Shown here: piece after piece, positions 50,844 to 60,267 of the stretch
Position numbering within the stretch: position 1 is the stretch's first letter
How the letters are laid out: each line of letters opens with the position of its first letter
From: Clostridiales bacterium
GTDB lineage: Bacteria; Bacillota; Clostridia; Lachnospirales; Lachnospiraceae
NCBI GenBank assembly: GCA_018365455.1
Contig: JAGZJZ010000004.1
Coordinates: 124,001 to 188,000, forward strand
DNA length: 64,000 bases
Direction of reading: 5' to 3'
Translations under genes and position numbers: made by a program
The notes under the pieces: model-generated
What the model was told of the DNA's origin: nothing
What the model saw: only the letters and a program-made list of their open reading frames with translations
The model's database searches: none

Positions 50844-52940
50844 CTAGTTCTCTTCGTCTTCTACACCTTCAAAAAGTGTAGGTGCATTACAGCTTCCGCA
50901 GCCCAGATCCATATCTATCGAGATATCTCCTGCAAAGATCTGATCATCTTTACCAAGTGCACCCGGAATAATGGAGAAGGTATTGGAAATACCGTCCTGT
51001 GCTTCACGGAATGGAAGTTTGGATACGGAGGAGAGGGAAGCAACTGCTCCATGCTCATCACGGCCATGCATTGGGTTTGCACCCGGTGCAAATGGTTCTC
51101 CTGCTTTTCGTCCGTCCGGTGTAGATCCTGTATTTTTACCGTAAACAACGTTTGAAGTAATTGTCAGGATAGAAGTTGTAGGGATACCGCCACGGTATGT
51201 GTGGTTTCCGCTGATATACTTCATAAATGTTCTTACAAGATCAGCTGCGATACTGTCAACACGGTCATCATCGTTTCCGTATTTCGGGAAGTCGCCTTCT
51301 ACCTGGTAATCTACAACGATTCCGTCTTCATCACGGATTGCTTTTACTTTCGCATATTTGATTGCGGACAGAGAGTCAGCAACAACGGAAAGTCCGGCGA
51401 TACCGGTTGCAAACCAGCGGGTTACTTTTTCATCATGCAGAGACATCTGTAATTTTTCATAGCAATATTTATCATGCATGTAATGAATGATATTTAAAGT
51501 ATTTACGTAAACTCTTGCAAGCCACTGCATCATGTCTTTGTATGCAGACATAACTTCATCGTAATCCAGGTATTCAGAAGTGATTGGTCTGTATTTAGGT
51601 CCGACCTGTTTTTTGGAAACTTCATCAACACCACCGTTAATTGCGTATAACAAGCACTTTGCAAGATTTGCTCTCGCTCCGAAGAACTGCATTTCTTTAC
51701 CTACACGCATGGAAGATACACAGCAGGCAATCGCATAATCATCGCCATGAGTTACACGCATCAAGTCATCGTTCTCATACTGGATAGCGGAAGACTTAAT
51801 GGACATTTTCGCACAGAAAGCCTTGAAGTTATGAGGAAGTCTTGTGGACCACAGTACAGTCAGGTTCGGTTCCGGAGCCGGGCCTAAGTTATCTAAGGTA
51901 TGAAGATAACGGAAAGACATTTTAGTTACCATCGGGCGTCCGTCGATACCTACACCAGCGATAGATTCCGTTACCCAGGTTGGGTCGCCCGAGAACAGGT
52001 CATTATATTCAGGTGTACGTGCAAATTTAACAAGGCGAAGCTTCATAATAAAATGGTCTACGAATTCCTGAATTTCTTCTTCCGTAAATGTGCCGTTCTT
52101 TAAGTCACGTTCTGCATAGATGTCGATGAAAGTAGAAGTACGTCCAAGGGACATGGCTGCACCATTTTGTTCTTTTACAGCTGCCAGATAACCAAAATAT
52201 AATGCCTGAATTGCTTCTTTGGTATTAGTAGCCGGTTTAGAAATATCGCATCCGTAGATTTCGCCTAATTTTTTTAATTCTTCCAATGCCCGGATCTGTT
52301 CGGATAACTCTTCGCGGTTACGGATAACATCAGAGTACATGATGGTACGTGTGCTGTCCTTTTGGTCTTTTTTGTCTTCGATCAGGCGGTCAACACCATA
52401 GAGAGCGACACGACGGTAATCACCGATGATACGTCCGCGTCCATAAGCATCCGGAAGACCTGTGATGATATGGCTGGAACGGCATGCGCGCATTTCCGGT
52501 GTATAAGCATCAAATACACCTGCATTATGAGTTTTTCTGTGTTTTGTGAAAAATTCATCTACTTCAGGATCTAATTGATAACCATTATCTTTACAAGCTT
52601 TTTCTGCCATACGGATACCGCCGTAAGGCTGTAAAGAACGTTTGAAAGGTTTGTCAGTCTGAAATCCTACGATTTTTTCTTTTTCTTTATTTAAATATCC
52701 AGGACCATGGGAAGTAATGGTGGAGATAATCTTAGTATCCATATCCAGCACGCCGCCGGCTTCCAGTTCCTTTTTGTTTAAATCCATTACCTGAGCCCAC
52801 AGATCTTTTGTGTTTTCTGTTGCCTCAGCCAGGAAGGATTCATCACCTTCATAAACTGTATAGTTTTTTTGGATGAAATCACGGACATTAATTTCTTTTG
52901 TCCAAACACCACTTTTAAAGTCATTCCATTCGCTTCTCAT
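50844..52940 (-). CDS. pflB: Pyruvate formate-lyase large subunit, lacking the glycyl-radical domain
   Basis: Formate C-acetyltransferase core, 698 aa versus 760 in E. coli PflB. The catalytic pair Cys406-Cys407 is present in AIACCVSSMRVGKEMQFFGA, as are RGRIIGDYRRVALYG and SFRYLHTLDNLGPAPEPN. Homology to PflB ends at PGALGKDD; instead of the Gly-radical domain there is a ~30-residue tail, IFAGDISIDMDLGCGSCN followed by an acidic end. It converts pyruvate and CoA to acetyl-CoA and formate together with the small glycyl-radical protein. AGGAGG lies 6 bases before the ATG. Confidence 0.93.
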   Translation of the reverse strand: MRSEWNDFKSGVWTKEINVRDFIQKNYTVYEGDESFLAEATENTKDLWAQVMDLNKKELEAGGVLDMDTKIISTITSHGPGYLNKEKEKIVGFQTDKPFKRSLQPYGGIRMAEKACKDNGYQLDPEVDEFFTKHRKTHNAGVFDAYTPEMRACRSSHIITGLPDAYGRGRIIGDYRRVALYGVDRLIEDKKDQKDSTRTIMYSDVIRNREELSEQIRALEELKKLGEIYGCDISKPATNTKEAIQALYFGYLAAVKEQNGAAMSLGRTSTFIDIYAERDLKNGTFTEEEIQEFVDHFIMKLRLVKFARTPEYNDLFSGDPTWVTESIAGVGIDGRPMVTKMSFRYLHTLDNLGPAPEPNLTVLWSTRLPHNFKAFCAKMSIKSSAIQYENDDLMRVTHGDDYAIACCVSSMRVGKEMQFFGARANLAKCLLYAINGGVDEVSKKQVGPKYRPITSEYLDYDEVMSAYKDMMQWLARVYVNTLNIIHYMHDKYCYEKLQMSLHDEKVTRWFATGIAGLSVVADSLSAIKYAKVKAIRDEDGIVVDYQVEGDFPKYGNDDDRVDSIAADLVRTFMKYISGNHTYRGGIPTTSILTITSNVVYGKNTGSTPDGRKAGEPFAPGANPMHGRDEHGAVASLSSVSKLPFREAQDGISNTFSIIPGALGKDDQIFAGDISIDMDLGCGSCNAPTLFEGVEDEEN

Positions 52941-53007
52941 ACATTACCTCCTACGATATGATATTCTCAATTTTCCCCAAAAAAGCAGGGGAATATTTAT
53001 TGAAGTA

Positions 53008-53059
53008 TTGTTAATTAATTGACAGGATTATCATAACATGTACATTGTATACACGTCAA
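53008..53059 (-). promoter_or_regulatory. pfl promoter with Rex-like operator at the start site
   Basis: On the minus strand TTGACG (53059-53054), an 18-bp spacer with TG before the -10, and TATGAT (53035-53030). The predicted start falls inside 53008-53025, which reads CTGTCAATTAATTAACAA on the minus strand and matches the Rex consensus TTGTTAA-N4-TTAACAA at all but two positions. Rex represses fermentation genes when NADH is low. Regulator assignment is inference. Confidence 0.55.
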
Positions 53060-53148
53060 GGGCACCGTTGCACTTTTTCGGATACAGTTGGTCTTAATGA
53101 AAAAGATTATTATATATTGACAAAATTGGTATGATATAAAATCAATAT

Positions 53149-53178
53149 TTGTAAATTTTGCGATAGGTTTGTTATATT
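53149..53178 (+). promoter_or_regulatory. Promoter of the module C kinase-regulator genes
   Basis: TTGTAA (53149-53154), an 18-bp spacer and an extended -10 (TGTTATATT; TATATT at 53173-53178). It lies divergently from the pfl promoter. Confidence 0.5.
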
Positions 53179-53262
53179 ATAGCATATTTGATGTTATATT
53201 GGAGTGGGGGTGTATAACATGGTGAGAAGAGGTTGCATTTTGTGGAGGAAGAGATGTAAAAT

Positions 53263-55029
53263 GTGGATAATATGAGGAAATTAAGGGGGAAATGTGTATT
53301 GGTTAGATTCAGGGATTTGACACTGAAACGGAAATTGTTTTCTTCATTAGTGATCTTTGTTATTATACCGCTGCTGGTTGCCGGGGGATGTTTTTCTATA
53401 TGGCTGAACCATATTGATAAAAGAAGCAGCTGTGAGTCGGGCTTAATTATTTTAAAAGAGGTACATAAGGATGTAGATAAAATTTTTTATGATGTAGAGG
53501 ATGTTACATCAAAGCTAAAGATCAACAGCTGGATGCAAAAAATATTGATTGGTACGGCAACGAAAAAAGATTACTGGGAGCTGAAAGAGTGGTATGACAG
53601 TACCACCAGAAACAAGGAATATTTCAGTGCCTTATGCCTGAGTCTGGATGGCAGAATCGTCTATCAAAGGGGAAAAGTTCTGCATACGGAAAATAAAGCG
53701 TACATCACGCAGATGGAAGAGGTAGGTGGTAAAAGCTTTTGGTCCAAACCTTATATTCTGGATCTGTTTCCGTTGTATAAAGAAAAGAAAAAAGAAACAG
53801 TTGTTACATATTATAATGGAATACATCCTCAGGATAGTGTAAATGCTGTTTTGAGCATCAGTGTTCCGGAGGACGCACTGTGTTCTGTTTACCAGCCTTA
53901 CCTCAATCAGAAATCCAGGGAAAGTTTTTTGATGGATGGGGATGGCATCATTATATCTTCTACCGTAAAAAACGAACTTGGCAAATCATACAGCAGATAT
54001 GAGCAGATTAGAGACAAACTTAACGGGACAGAAGGATATTTTGAAACGACCATTGATCATGAAAGAATGACTGTCTTATATACGAAAAGCGACAGAAACG
54101 GATGGTTTTTAGTGAATGAAGTTCCAACAAAGGAGATTATAAGGTCCAATACAGTGTACGTATATTTAATGGTACTGGCAATAATTCTGTGTGTTGCTTT
54201 TGGATTTATATTTGCAAAGGTGCAGGAAAGGTTTATTATTCATCCTCTGGATCGCTTGTTGGGTGAAATGAGAAAATTAAAAAAGGGGCAGTTTGATATA
54301 GAATTGGTAAATGACAGCCGAGATGAGATTGGAACCATAAGCAGCGAATTTGTGCAGGTGTCAAAACGTCTGGAAGCGTTGATTCAGGAAGTTTATGTAT
54401 CGAAGATTTATAGTCAGGAAGCCGAACTACAGTTGTTAACTTCTCAGATTAATCCCCACTTTTTATATAATACGCTGGATTCTATTCATTGGCTTGCGGT
54501 GAAGGAAAAGGATTATGATGTTGCGGACCAGCTGGAGGCGCTGTCGGATATTTTCCGTCATGTACTTAGCCGGGGTAAAGAAATGGTATCAATTGAGGAA
54601 GAGGTAAATCATCTTAGAAATTATATGTTCATCATGAATGCCCGGTATAAAAACCGCGCAAAGATACGGATTGAAATGAATGAGCATCTAAAAGATGTTA
54701 AGATTCCAAAATTAATCATTCAGCCCCTGGTAGAAAATGCAATGCTGCATGGATTAGAGCCTAAGGTAGAAGGCGGGACAATCGAAGTGTGTATTCAAAG
54801 GGGAAAGGGCCAGCTGACAATTCTTGTCCGTGACAATGGGGTAGGAACGGATGAAGAGAAGATCCGGGAAAAATTAGCAGATCCTAGTGAGGAACACAAT
54901 GTATTTGCACTGAAGAATGTGGATCAGAGAATAAAATTAAAATATGGGGAACCTTATGGTCTTGATTTTAAGAGCAGGACAGGTGAAGGAACAGAAGTCA
55001 GAGTGACAATTCCAATTAGGGGGAAATGA
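53263..55029 (+). CDS. YesM-type sensor histidine kinase, module C
   Basis: Membrane sensor kinase of 588 aa: helix 1 (about 26-48), extracellular Cache-like sensor (about 50-290), helix 2 (VYVYLMVLAIILCVAFGFIFA), HAMP, and the LytS/YesM catalytic part with His399 in the canonical QINPHFLYNTLDSI, N-box VENAMLHGLEP, and VRDNGVGT. GTG at 53263 or ATG at 53272 could start it; GGAGGAAGAG lies upstream of both. Three bases separate it from the regulator. Confidence 0.9.
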   Translation: MDNMRKLRGKCVLVRFRDLTLKRKLFSSLVIFVIIPLLVAGGCFSIWLNHIDKRSSCESGLIILKEVHKDVDKIFYDVEDVTSKLKINSWMQKILIGTATKKDYWELKEWYDSTTRNKEYFSALCLSLDGRIVYQRGKVLHTENKAYITQMEEVGGKSFWSKPYILDLFPLYKEKKKETVVTYYNGIHPQDSVNAVLSISVPEDALCSVYQPYLNQKSRESFLMDGDGIIISSTVKNELGKSYSRYEQIRDKLNGTEGYFETTIDHERMTVLYTKSDRNGWFLVNEVPTKEIIRSNTVYVYLMVLAIILCVAFGFIFAKVQERFIIHPLDRLLGEMRKLKKGQFDIELVNDSRDEIGTISSEFVQVSKRLEALIQEVYVSKIYSQEAELQLLTSQINPHFLYNTLDSIHWLAVKEKDYDVADQLEALSDIFRHVLSRGKEMVSIEEEVNHLRNYMFIMNARYKNRAKIRIEMNEHLKDVKIPKLIIQPLVENAMLHGLEPKVEGGTIEVCIQRGKGQLTILVRDNGVGTDEEKIREKLADPSEEHNVFALKNVDQRIKLKYGEPYGLDFKSRTGEGTEVRVTIPIRGK

Positions 55030-55032
55030 CGA

Positions 55033-56601
55033 ATGAGGATTTTAATTATTGATGATGATGTACAGATAAGAGAAGGTATAACGGAAGGTATTGACTGGGC
55101 AAGTCTGGGAATAGAGGAAGTAAGAAATTGTGGAGATGGAGCAGCCGGGCTTGCGCTATATGAGGAATTCAGGCCGGATATTATATTGGCAGATGTTCGT
55201 ATGCCGGAGATGGATGGGCTGGAATTCTTACAGAGGGTACGGGAAAAAGATGAAAGTGTAAAAGTAATTATGATCAGCGGATATTCTGATTTTGAATATT
55301 TGAAAAGTGCGATCAAATATGGCGCAGAGGACTATGAACTTAAACCAATTAAAGTAAAAAACCTAATACAGCTAATTAACAGGACAAGGCAGAAAATAAT
55401 TCGGGAAAGATTTTCAAAAGCCAGAGTGGAAGAATACCAAAGTGCATATGAAAAAAACTTTATTCGTGAAGTACTGCAGGGAGAAGTAGTAGATCCAAAT
55501 GTAATTACAGGCTTTCTTCAAAATGGATTTCCCAGGAATGATACCAGAACCGTGATTTGCGGTGCGCTGATGGCAGACCCAGAGTGTGACAGAAGCGATT
55601 ATGGTGAACTGGATTATGAGGTCTTGCATTTTATGGAAAGTCTGGGAGAAGAAATCTGTTGTTATCGGGTTCGGGAAGGGCAGTTTCTGCTTTTAATGCC
55701 TGCGCAGCCTTCCACCCTGTACGTGTTTAATCAACAGAATAAGATGAAATATTGTTATGAAAATATGAAACAATGTGCCTGGTATCAGGAATGCGGGATT
55801 ACCATTTCCCTTGGGATCAGCCTGGAAGTACCGTTATCACAGGTGAAACAGGGGTATTATCTGGCATGTGACTGGCTGGAATACCGCATATTTGACGGCA
55901 GAGAAAGTGTTCATATGCAGACAGGGATTCCCGATAAAGCCTGTATTACAGATGGGAGAAAAAAGATTTCCGATCTTACGCGAGCGTTGACAGAAGCCTT
56001 TCTGGCTGGAAGTGAGGTCCAGATAGAAGAGATCCTGGAGCAGGCTGGAAACGTCATTCGGCAGGACAAAATAAAAGATTTGAATATAGTACTGGAGTTT
56101 GTCCTGGACAGTTGTATTGAAGTAAATAATCATTACATTAAAAACGGATACCGGAAAAAACCATTTCATACCGTATCTGTTCATGCACGGTTAGATCAGT
56201 TTTATTTTTTGGAGGAGTACCTGGAGTTTGCCAAAAACTTGTTCATAGGGGCTCTGATTCAGGAAAAACAGGATATATGGAATAAGTACAGCAGCACGAT
56301 TGCAAAAGCTGTTCATCACATTGAGCAGCATTATATGGAGAATCTGACTGCAGAATATATGGGTGAGTTTATAGAAAAAACACCAAATTACTTCAGTCAT
56401 CTCTTCAAGAAAGAGGTTGGTGTTTCTTTTAAAGAATATTTAAATCGGAAACGTATGGACAAAGCAAAAATATTACTATTAGAAACAGATTTGAAAATAT
56501 ATGAAGTGGCGGAGAAAGTTGGGTTTCATGACTCCATCTATTTTTCCCAGGCATTTAAAAAATGTATGGGGTGCTCACCAGCGGAGTGTAAAAAAGGTTA
56601 A
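55033..56601 (+). CDS. AraC-type response regulator (YesN-like), module C
   Basis: Response regulator of 522 aa: receiver with Asp54 (ILADVRMPEMDG) and Lys in LKPIKV, a ~270-aa middle region, and C-terminal AraC HTH motifs (about 415-520, NLTAEYMGEFIEKTPNYFSHLF; VGFHDSIYFSQAFKKCMGCSP). The same layout as the module A regulator. A strong terminator follows, so the kinase and regulator form a transcription unit separate from the transporter genes. Confidence 0.92.
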   Translation: MRILIIDDDVQIREGITEGIDWASLGIEEVRNCGDGAAGLALYEEFRPDIILADVRMPEMDGLEFLQRVREKDESVKVIMISGYSDFEYLKSAIKYGAEDYELKPIKVKNLIQLINRTRQKIIRERFSKARVEEYQSAYEKNFIREVLQGEVVDPNVITGFLQNGFPRNDTRTVICGALMADPECDRSDYGELDYEVLHFMESLGEEICCYRVREGQFLLLMPAQPSTLYVFNQQNKMKYCYENMKQCAWYQECGITISLGISLEVPLSQVKQGYYLACDWLEYRIFDGRESVHMQTGIPDKACITDGRKKISDLTRALTEAFLAGSEVQIEEILEQAGNVIRQDKIKDLNIVLEFVLDSCIEVNNHYIKNGYRKKPFHTVSVHARLDQFYFLEEYLEFAKNLFIGALIQEKQDIWNKYSSTIAKAVHHIEQHYMENLTAEYMGEFIEKTPNYFSHLFKKEVGVSFKEYLNRKRMDKAKILLLETDLKIYEVAEKVGFHDSIYFSQAFKKCMGCSPAECKKG

Positions 56602-56610
56602 TGTACTATG

Positions 56611-56658
56611 AGAGCGGGAAGAATCAGGGTAAATCTCAGGATTCTTCCTGCTCTTTTT
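56611..56658 (+). terminator. Terminator of the module C kinase-regulator genes
   Basis: A 15-bp stem (56611-56625 with 56640-56654, one G-U pair; arms AGAGCGGGAAGAATC and GATTCTTCCTGCTCT) is followed by five T residues. Confidence 0.88.
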
Positions 56659-56667
56659 GCGCGTTAT

Positions 56668-56731
56668 TGTAGATTTTCTATAATTAATGTAGATTATTCC
56701 GGTTTTTTTGGTAACCTATATTTCTTATAAT
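56668..56731 (+). promoter_or_regulatory. Module C binding-protein promoter with TGTAGATT direct repeat
   Basis: TGTAGATT occurs at 56668 and 56688, 20 bp apart, upstream of a TATAAT -10 (56726-56731) without a good -35 (TTTTTT). This is the same design as in modules A and B and fits an AraC-type activator. Confidence 0.5.
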
Positions 56732-56796
56732 AAGGACATCCAATAAAAAAGTATACAAAAGCTATACTGCGTAAGATCAAAAGGAGGAACGATGAT

Positions 56797-58122
56797 ATGA
56801 GAAAGAAACTGGTTGGGATGTTAGTGGCAATAAGTATGATAGCAGCTGGGATGAGCGGTTGCAAAAGCAGTGAAAAGGTAAAGGAGACGTCTCAGAATAA
56901 GAATGAAAGCAGTGTAGAAACTGCTGATAAAACCACTGAGAGTATATCCGGAAATACTGCTGACATAGATATGGAAATGGTTCTTATGATTGAGAATCCG
57001 GAGATACCCGTTACTTCTGATGTGGTAAAAAAGGTACAGGAAAAATTTCCGGATATACAATTTGTCTCCAAAACATGGGATCAGTCTCAGATAGAAAAGT
57101 CTGTTAAAACGGCGTTTGCAGCCGGGGAAGCAGTTGATATTGTCCAATATTGGCCGAATCAGATGAAGAATTTCACAACATCAGATATGGCGCTTGATCT
57201 TACACCTTATCTGGATTCAGATCAGAATTGGAAGAATACCTGGGTAGAAGGTGCCTTGGAGGTAGGTGTATTTGACCGTAAAAATGTTGCAGTTCCTTTT
57301 GGAACCGTATATCCGCTGCTGCAGGTTAATACGGAACTTCTGAAGAAGGCTGGTGTGGAGATAAAAGACCAGTGGACCTGGGATGAGTTAGTAGATGCCT
57401 GTGAAAAAATTAAACAAAATACGGATGTTTTTCCATTAGGAGTTAAGGCAGATAATGCCTGCTGGTTTGTGAGAAATGGATTGATGCAGTGCTGGGATAA
57501 CCAGGATGAACTGGATAAGTTTAATGCAGGTGAGATATCATTTACAGACAGCAGAGTAAAAGAAGTCTTTGATAAAATAAAAGGGTTGTATGATAAAAGC
57601 TACCTCTATCCCGGGGAAGGGGCAGTTTCGGCTACACAGGATCAGATTACAGCGGCATTTGCCCAGGGTCAGGTAGCAATGTTTGCCAATACAAATAATC
57701 AGTGCGGTATTGCGAAAGAAGCGGCAAACGGAGCATTTGATGTGGAGATTATAAGCTGGCCCAATATGGGAAAAGAGGACATGAACTATCTGCTGGGTGG
57801 TTCGGATGGTTTCTTTATTACAGCAAATACAAAATATCCGGATAAAGCAGTAGAGGTACTGAAATATTTAACCAGTACGGAAATCTTGCAGATGTATGCT
57901 GATACGGGGAATGTGGTACCGGTAAAGGGAATAGAGTCAGCAGATCCTGATTATGAATTGTATGGTGTGGATGCAGCGAAAGTTTATCCTACGGAGCCAA
58001 TTGGCATTTCACCGGAAATGTTTGATTACATTGTGTATAACACACCGTCCAATTATCTGTTCTATGGAGATACTTGTTTGAATGAATTAGAAGCACTGCG
58101 CGAGGCAGCCGTAGGAAAGTGA
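56797..58122 (+). CDS. Sugar ABC transporter substrate-binding lipoprotein, module C
   Basis: CUT1-type solute-binding protein of 441 aa. The signal peptide ends AAGMSGC, so Cys22 is lipidated, followed by a Ser/Lys/Glu/Thr linker. Typical motifs are GAVSATQDQITAAFAQGQVAM and EVLKYLTS. AAAGGAGG precedes the ATG. No glycosidase accompanies this module, so the ligand may be a monosaccharide or a sugar processed by enzymes elsewhere. Confidence 0.9.
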   Translation: MRKKLVGMLVAISMIAAGMSGCKSSEKVKETSQNKNESSVETADKTTESISGNTADIDMEMVLMIENPEIPVTSDVVKKVQEKFPDIQFVSKTWDQSQIEKSVKTAFAAGEAVDIVQYWPNQMKNFTTSDMALDLTPYLDSDQNWKNTWVEGALEVGVFDRKNVAVPFGTVYPLLQVNTELLKKAGVEIKDQWTWDELVDACEKIKQNTDVFPLGVKADNACWFVRNGLMQCWDNQDELDKFNAGEISFTDSRVKEVFDKIKGLYDKSYLYPGEGAVSATQDQITAAFAQGQVAMFANTNNQCGIAKEAANGAFDVEIISWPNMGKEDMNYLLGGSDGFFITANTKYPDKAVEVLKYLTSTEILQMYADTGNVVPVKGIESADPDYELYGVDAAKVYPTEPIGISPEMFDYIVYNTPSNYLFYGDTCLNELEALREAAVGK

Positions 58123-58133
58123 GAATTGCTAAT

Positions 58134-59039
58134 ATGAGACAGAAGAAAGAAAAGCTCGTTCTGAATAAAAAAATAATCGCTGCAGGTTGCTTATTTATGC
58201 TGCCGGCGTTTGTCATTATTATCTTTACCATGCTCATACCTCTGATTTGGAATGTCGTACTTTCGTTTTATGAGTGGAATGGCAATTCTGAGATGAAATT
58301 TGTTGGACTTGCAAACTATATAAGTGCCATGACTGAAAGGAGTACATTGACTGCCCTTAAAAATTCAGTATTTATTGGAGTGGTATCTACAATAGTTGCA
58401 ATGATACTGGGGATTTTATTGGCACTGTGTATTTATCGGCTGGGTAGAAAGGAAGGAGCTTTATGCAGGTTTATATTCTACAGCCCCAGTATGATGCCTA
58501 TGACGGTTATCGGACTGCTATTTGTTTTTGTGCTTGCCCAGGATAATGGTCTGCTAAACAGTGCTCTAAAAGCAGCAGGACTGACATCATTGCAGCACGG
58601 ATGGCTATCAGAACGGGGAACCGTGCTCTGGACAATTTCCATTGTACAGGGGTGGAGGTTTTCAGGAACAATCATGATGCTTTGCTATACCGGAATGCTT
58701 GCTATTCCAGGTTCCCTGTTTGAATCTGCAAAACTAGATGGAGCAGGATATATGAAGTCTGTACGGTTAATTATTCTGCCCCTCATCAAGCCAACTATTA
58801 AACTTGCTCTCTCTATGATGCTGCTCTGGTCATTTAAAACCTATGATATGGTTTGGACAATGACCAAGGGAGGGCCCGGGGATTTGTCTGTGACAGCACC
58901 TATCAGAATGATAACAACGGCATTTTCATTTAATAAATTTGGCAATGCATCTGCCATAGGGATTATATTAACAATTATTGTAAGTATCTGCGTGATTATT
59001 GGCAGAAGAATTGCGAAAGGAGAAACTTATGAATACTAA
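58134..59039 (+). CDS. Sugar ABC transporter permease 1, module C
   Basis: UgpA/MalF-type permease of 301 aa with six helices and the EAA loop FESAKLDGAGYMKSVRLIIL. The start is uncertain: GTG at 58119 overlaps the binding-protein stop, while ATG at 58134 leaves a normal basic N-terminus (MRQKKEKLVLNKK). The 3' end overlaps the next permease by 11 bases. Confidence 0.88.
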   Translation: MRQKKEKLVLNKKIIAAGCLFMLPAFVIIIFTMLIPLIWNVVLSFYEWNGNSEMKFVGLANYISAMTERSTLTALKNSVFIGVVSTIVAMILGILLALCIYRLGRKEGALCRFIFYSPSMMPMTVIGLLFVFVLAQDNGLLNSALKAAGLTSLQHGWLSERGTVLWTISIVQGWRFSGTIMMLCYTGMLAIPGSLFESAKLDGAGYMKSVRLIILPLIKPTIKLALSMMLLWSFKTYDMVWTMTKGGPGDLSVTAPIRMITTAFSFNKFGNASAIGIILTIIVSICVIIGRRIAKGETYEY

Positions 59040-59889
59040 ATCACAGCATTTTTCTATCAGAAAGTTTAGTATGGGTTTTATTCTGCTGCGCATAGTTATG
59101 CTCTGCTGCATCGCATTTTATGTATTGCCTATCGTCTTTTCCTTTATCACTTCATTAAAGACTACACCGGAGTTTTATCAGAATGTCTGGGCGCTGCCGG
59201 AAAAGTTCCGATTTGAAAATTATATTCAGGCATTTACGGAGGGTAAAATAGGAGAATACTTTTTGAACAGCGTTATCATCGCTGCAACATCATTGGTACT
59301 TATTCAGGTGTTCGCACTGAGCGCGGCATATGCGCTGTCCAGACTGAAGATCCCATTTGCAAATCTGATATTAGTCCTGCTGCTTGTCATACAGGTCCTT
59401 CCAACAGAATCAATGATTATTCCTTTGTATATGATGCTATCAAAGACGGGTTTGCTGAAATTACAATATGCAGCTATTATTATCGGCTACGTAGGATGGT
59501 CTCTTCCTGGAACAATTATTATTTTAAAAAACTATTTTGAAACCATACCAATTGAGTTATTAGAAGCAGCCAGAATAGACGGCAGTGGAGAATTCAATAC
59601 GATGGTCAGGATTATACTGCCGCTGATGAAAGGGGCTATGTCTACCTGTTTTGTAATGAATTTTACTTATGTCTGGGGAGAACTGATGTGGGCCCAGATC
59701 GCTACCCTTCTAACGGACAAAGGAATTCCCATAACGGTAGGTCTGCTAAACTTTCAGGGGATGTTCACCACAAATTGGCCAATGCTTACTGCAGCAATCT
59801 GCATAGTAATGCTGCCACTGTTTTTAATCTTTTTATTCCTGCAAAAGTATTTTGTTGCAGGTCTGACAAACGGAGGTATCAAAGGTTAA
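59029..59889 (+). CDS. Sugar ABC transporter permease 2, module C
   Basis: UgpE/MalG-type permease of 286 aa, six helices, EAA loop LEAARIDGSGEFNTMVRIIL, ending KYFVAGLTNGGIKG. ATG at 59029 follows AAAGGAG by 6 bases; the longer frame from 58999 lies within the preceding gene. Confidence 0.9.
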   Translation: MNTKSQHFSIRKFSMGFILLRIVMLCCIAFYVLPIVFSFITSLKTTPEFYQNVWALPEKFRFENYIQAFTEGKIGEYFLNSVIIAATSLVLIQVFALSAAYALSRLKIPFANLILVLLLVIQVLPTESMIIPLYMMLSKTGLLKLQYAAIIIGYVGWSLPGTIIILKNYFETIPIELLEAARIDGSGEFNTMVRIILPLMKGAMSTCFVMNFTYVWGELMWAQIATLLTDKGIPITVGLLNFQGMFTTNWPMLTAAICIVMLPLFLIFLFLQKYFVAGLTNGGIKG

Positions 59890-60239
59890 AATTCCATATG
59901 AAATTACTGGTAAATTTTAGTAATATAATGTAGAACAAGATTCTATTAATTGTAAATATACTTATATAAAAATGGGCTTATGGTCGAAGTTTTTAAGATA
60001 TCTTCTTCTATAAAACAATTGCAATTTCATAGAGAAGTCTGATATGTAAAAGATAATGCAGTGTTACAGTCAGTGCTTGTTAACAAATTTGTTGGATTTC
60101 TCTTTGGTTTGTGGCAACAATTTGAAACACAAGTAGTTTAGTGGGAATCTACGGGTTTTATGGGAGTAAACAATAAAAGGCAGGTAAAATTCTTACAATT
60201 AATGATGGGAAAAAATGTATGGATGTTTACGGAAATGAT
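59890..60239 (+). other. Non-coding gap after module C
   Basis: AT-rich, no protein-coding frame. A possible -10 (TATAAT, 59925-59930) and the strong terminator at 60240 could bound an RNA of about 300 nt, either a 3' UTR or a separate transcript. No known RNA family was recognised. Confidence 0.35.
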
Positions 60240-60267
60240 AAAAGCGGACAGGCAATGTCCGCTTTTT
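60240..60267 (+). terminator. Terminator downstream of module C
   Basis: AAAAGCGGACA (60240-60250) pairs perfectly with TGTCCGCTTTT (60256-60266), a loop of 5, and ends in a run of T. It is 350 bases after the permease stop. Confidence 0.88.
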
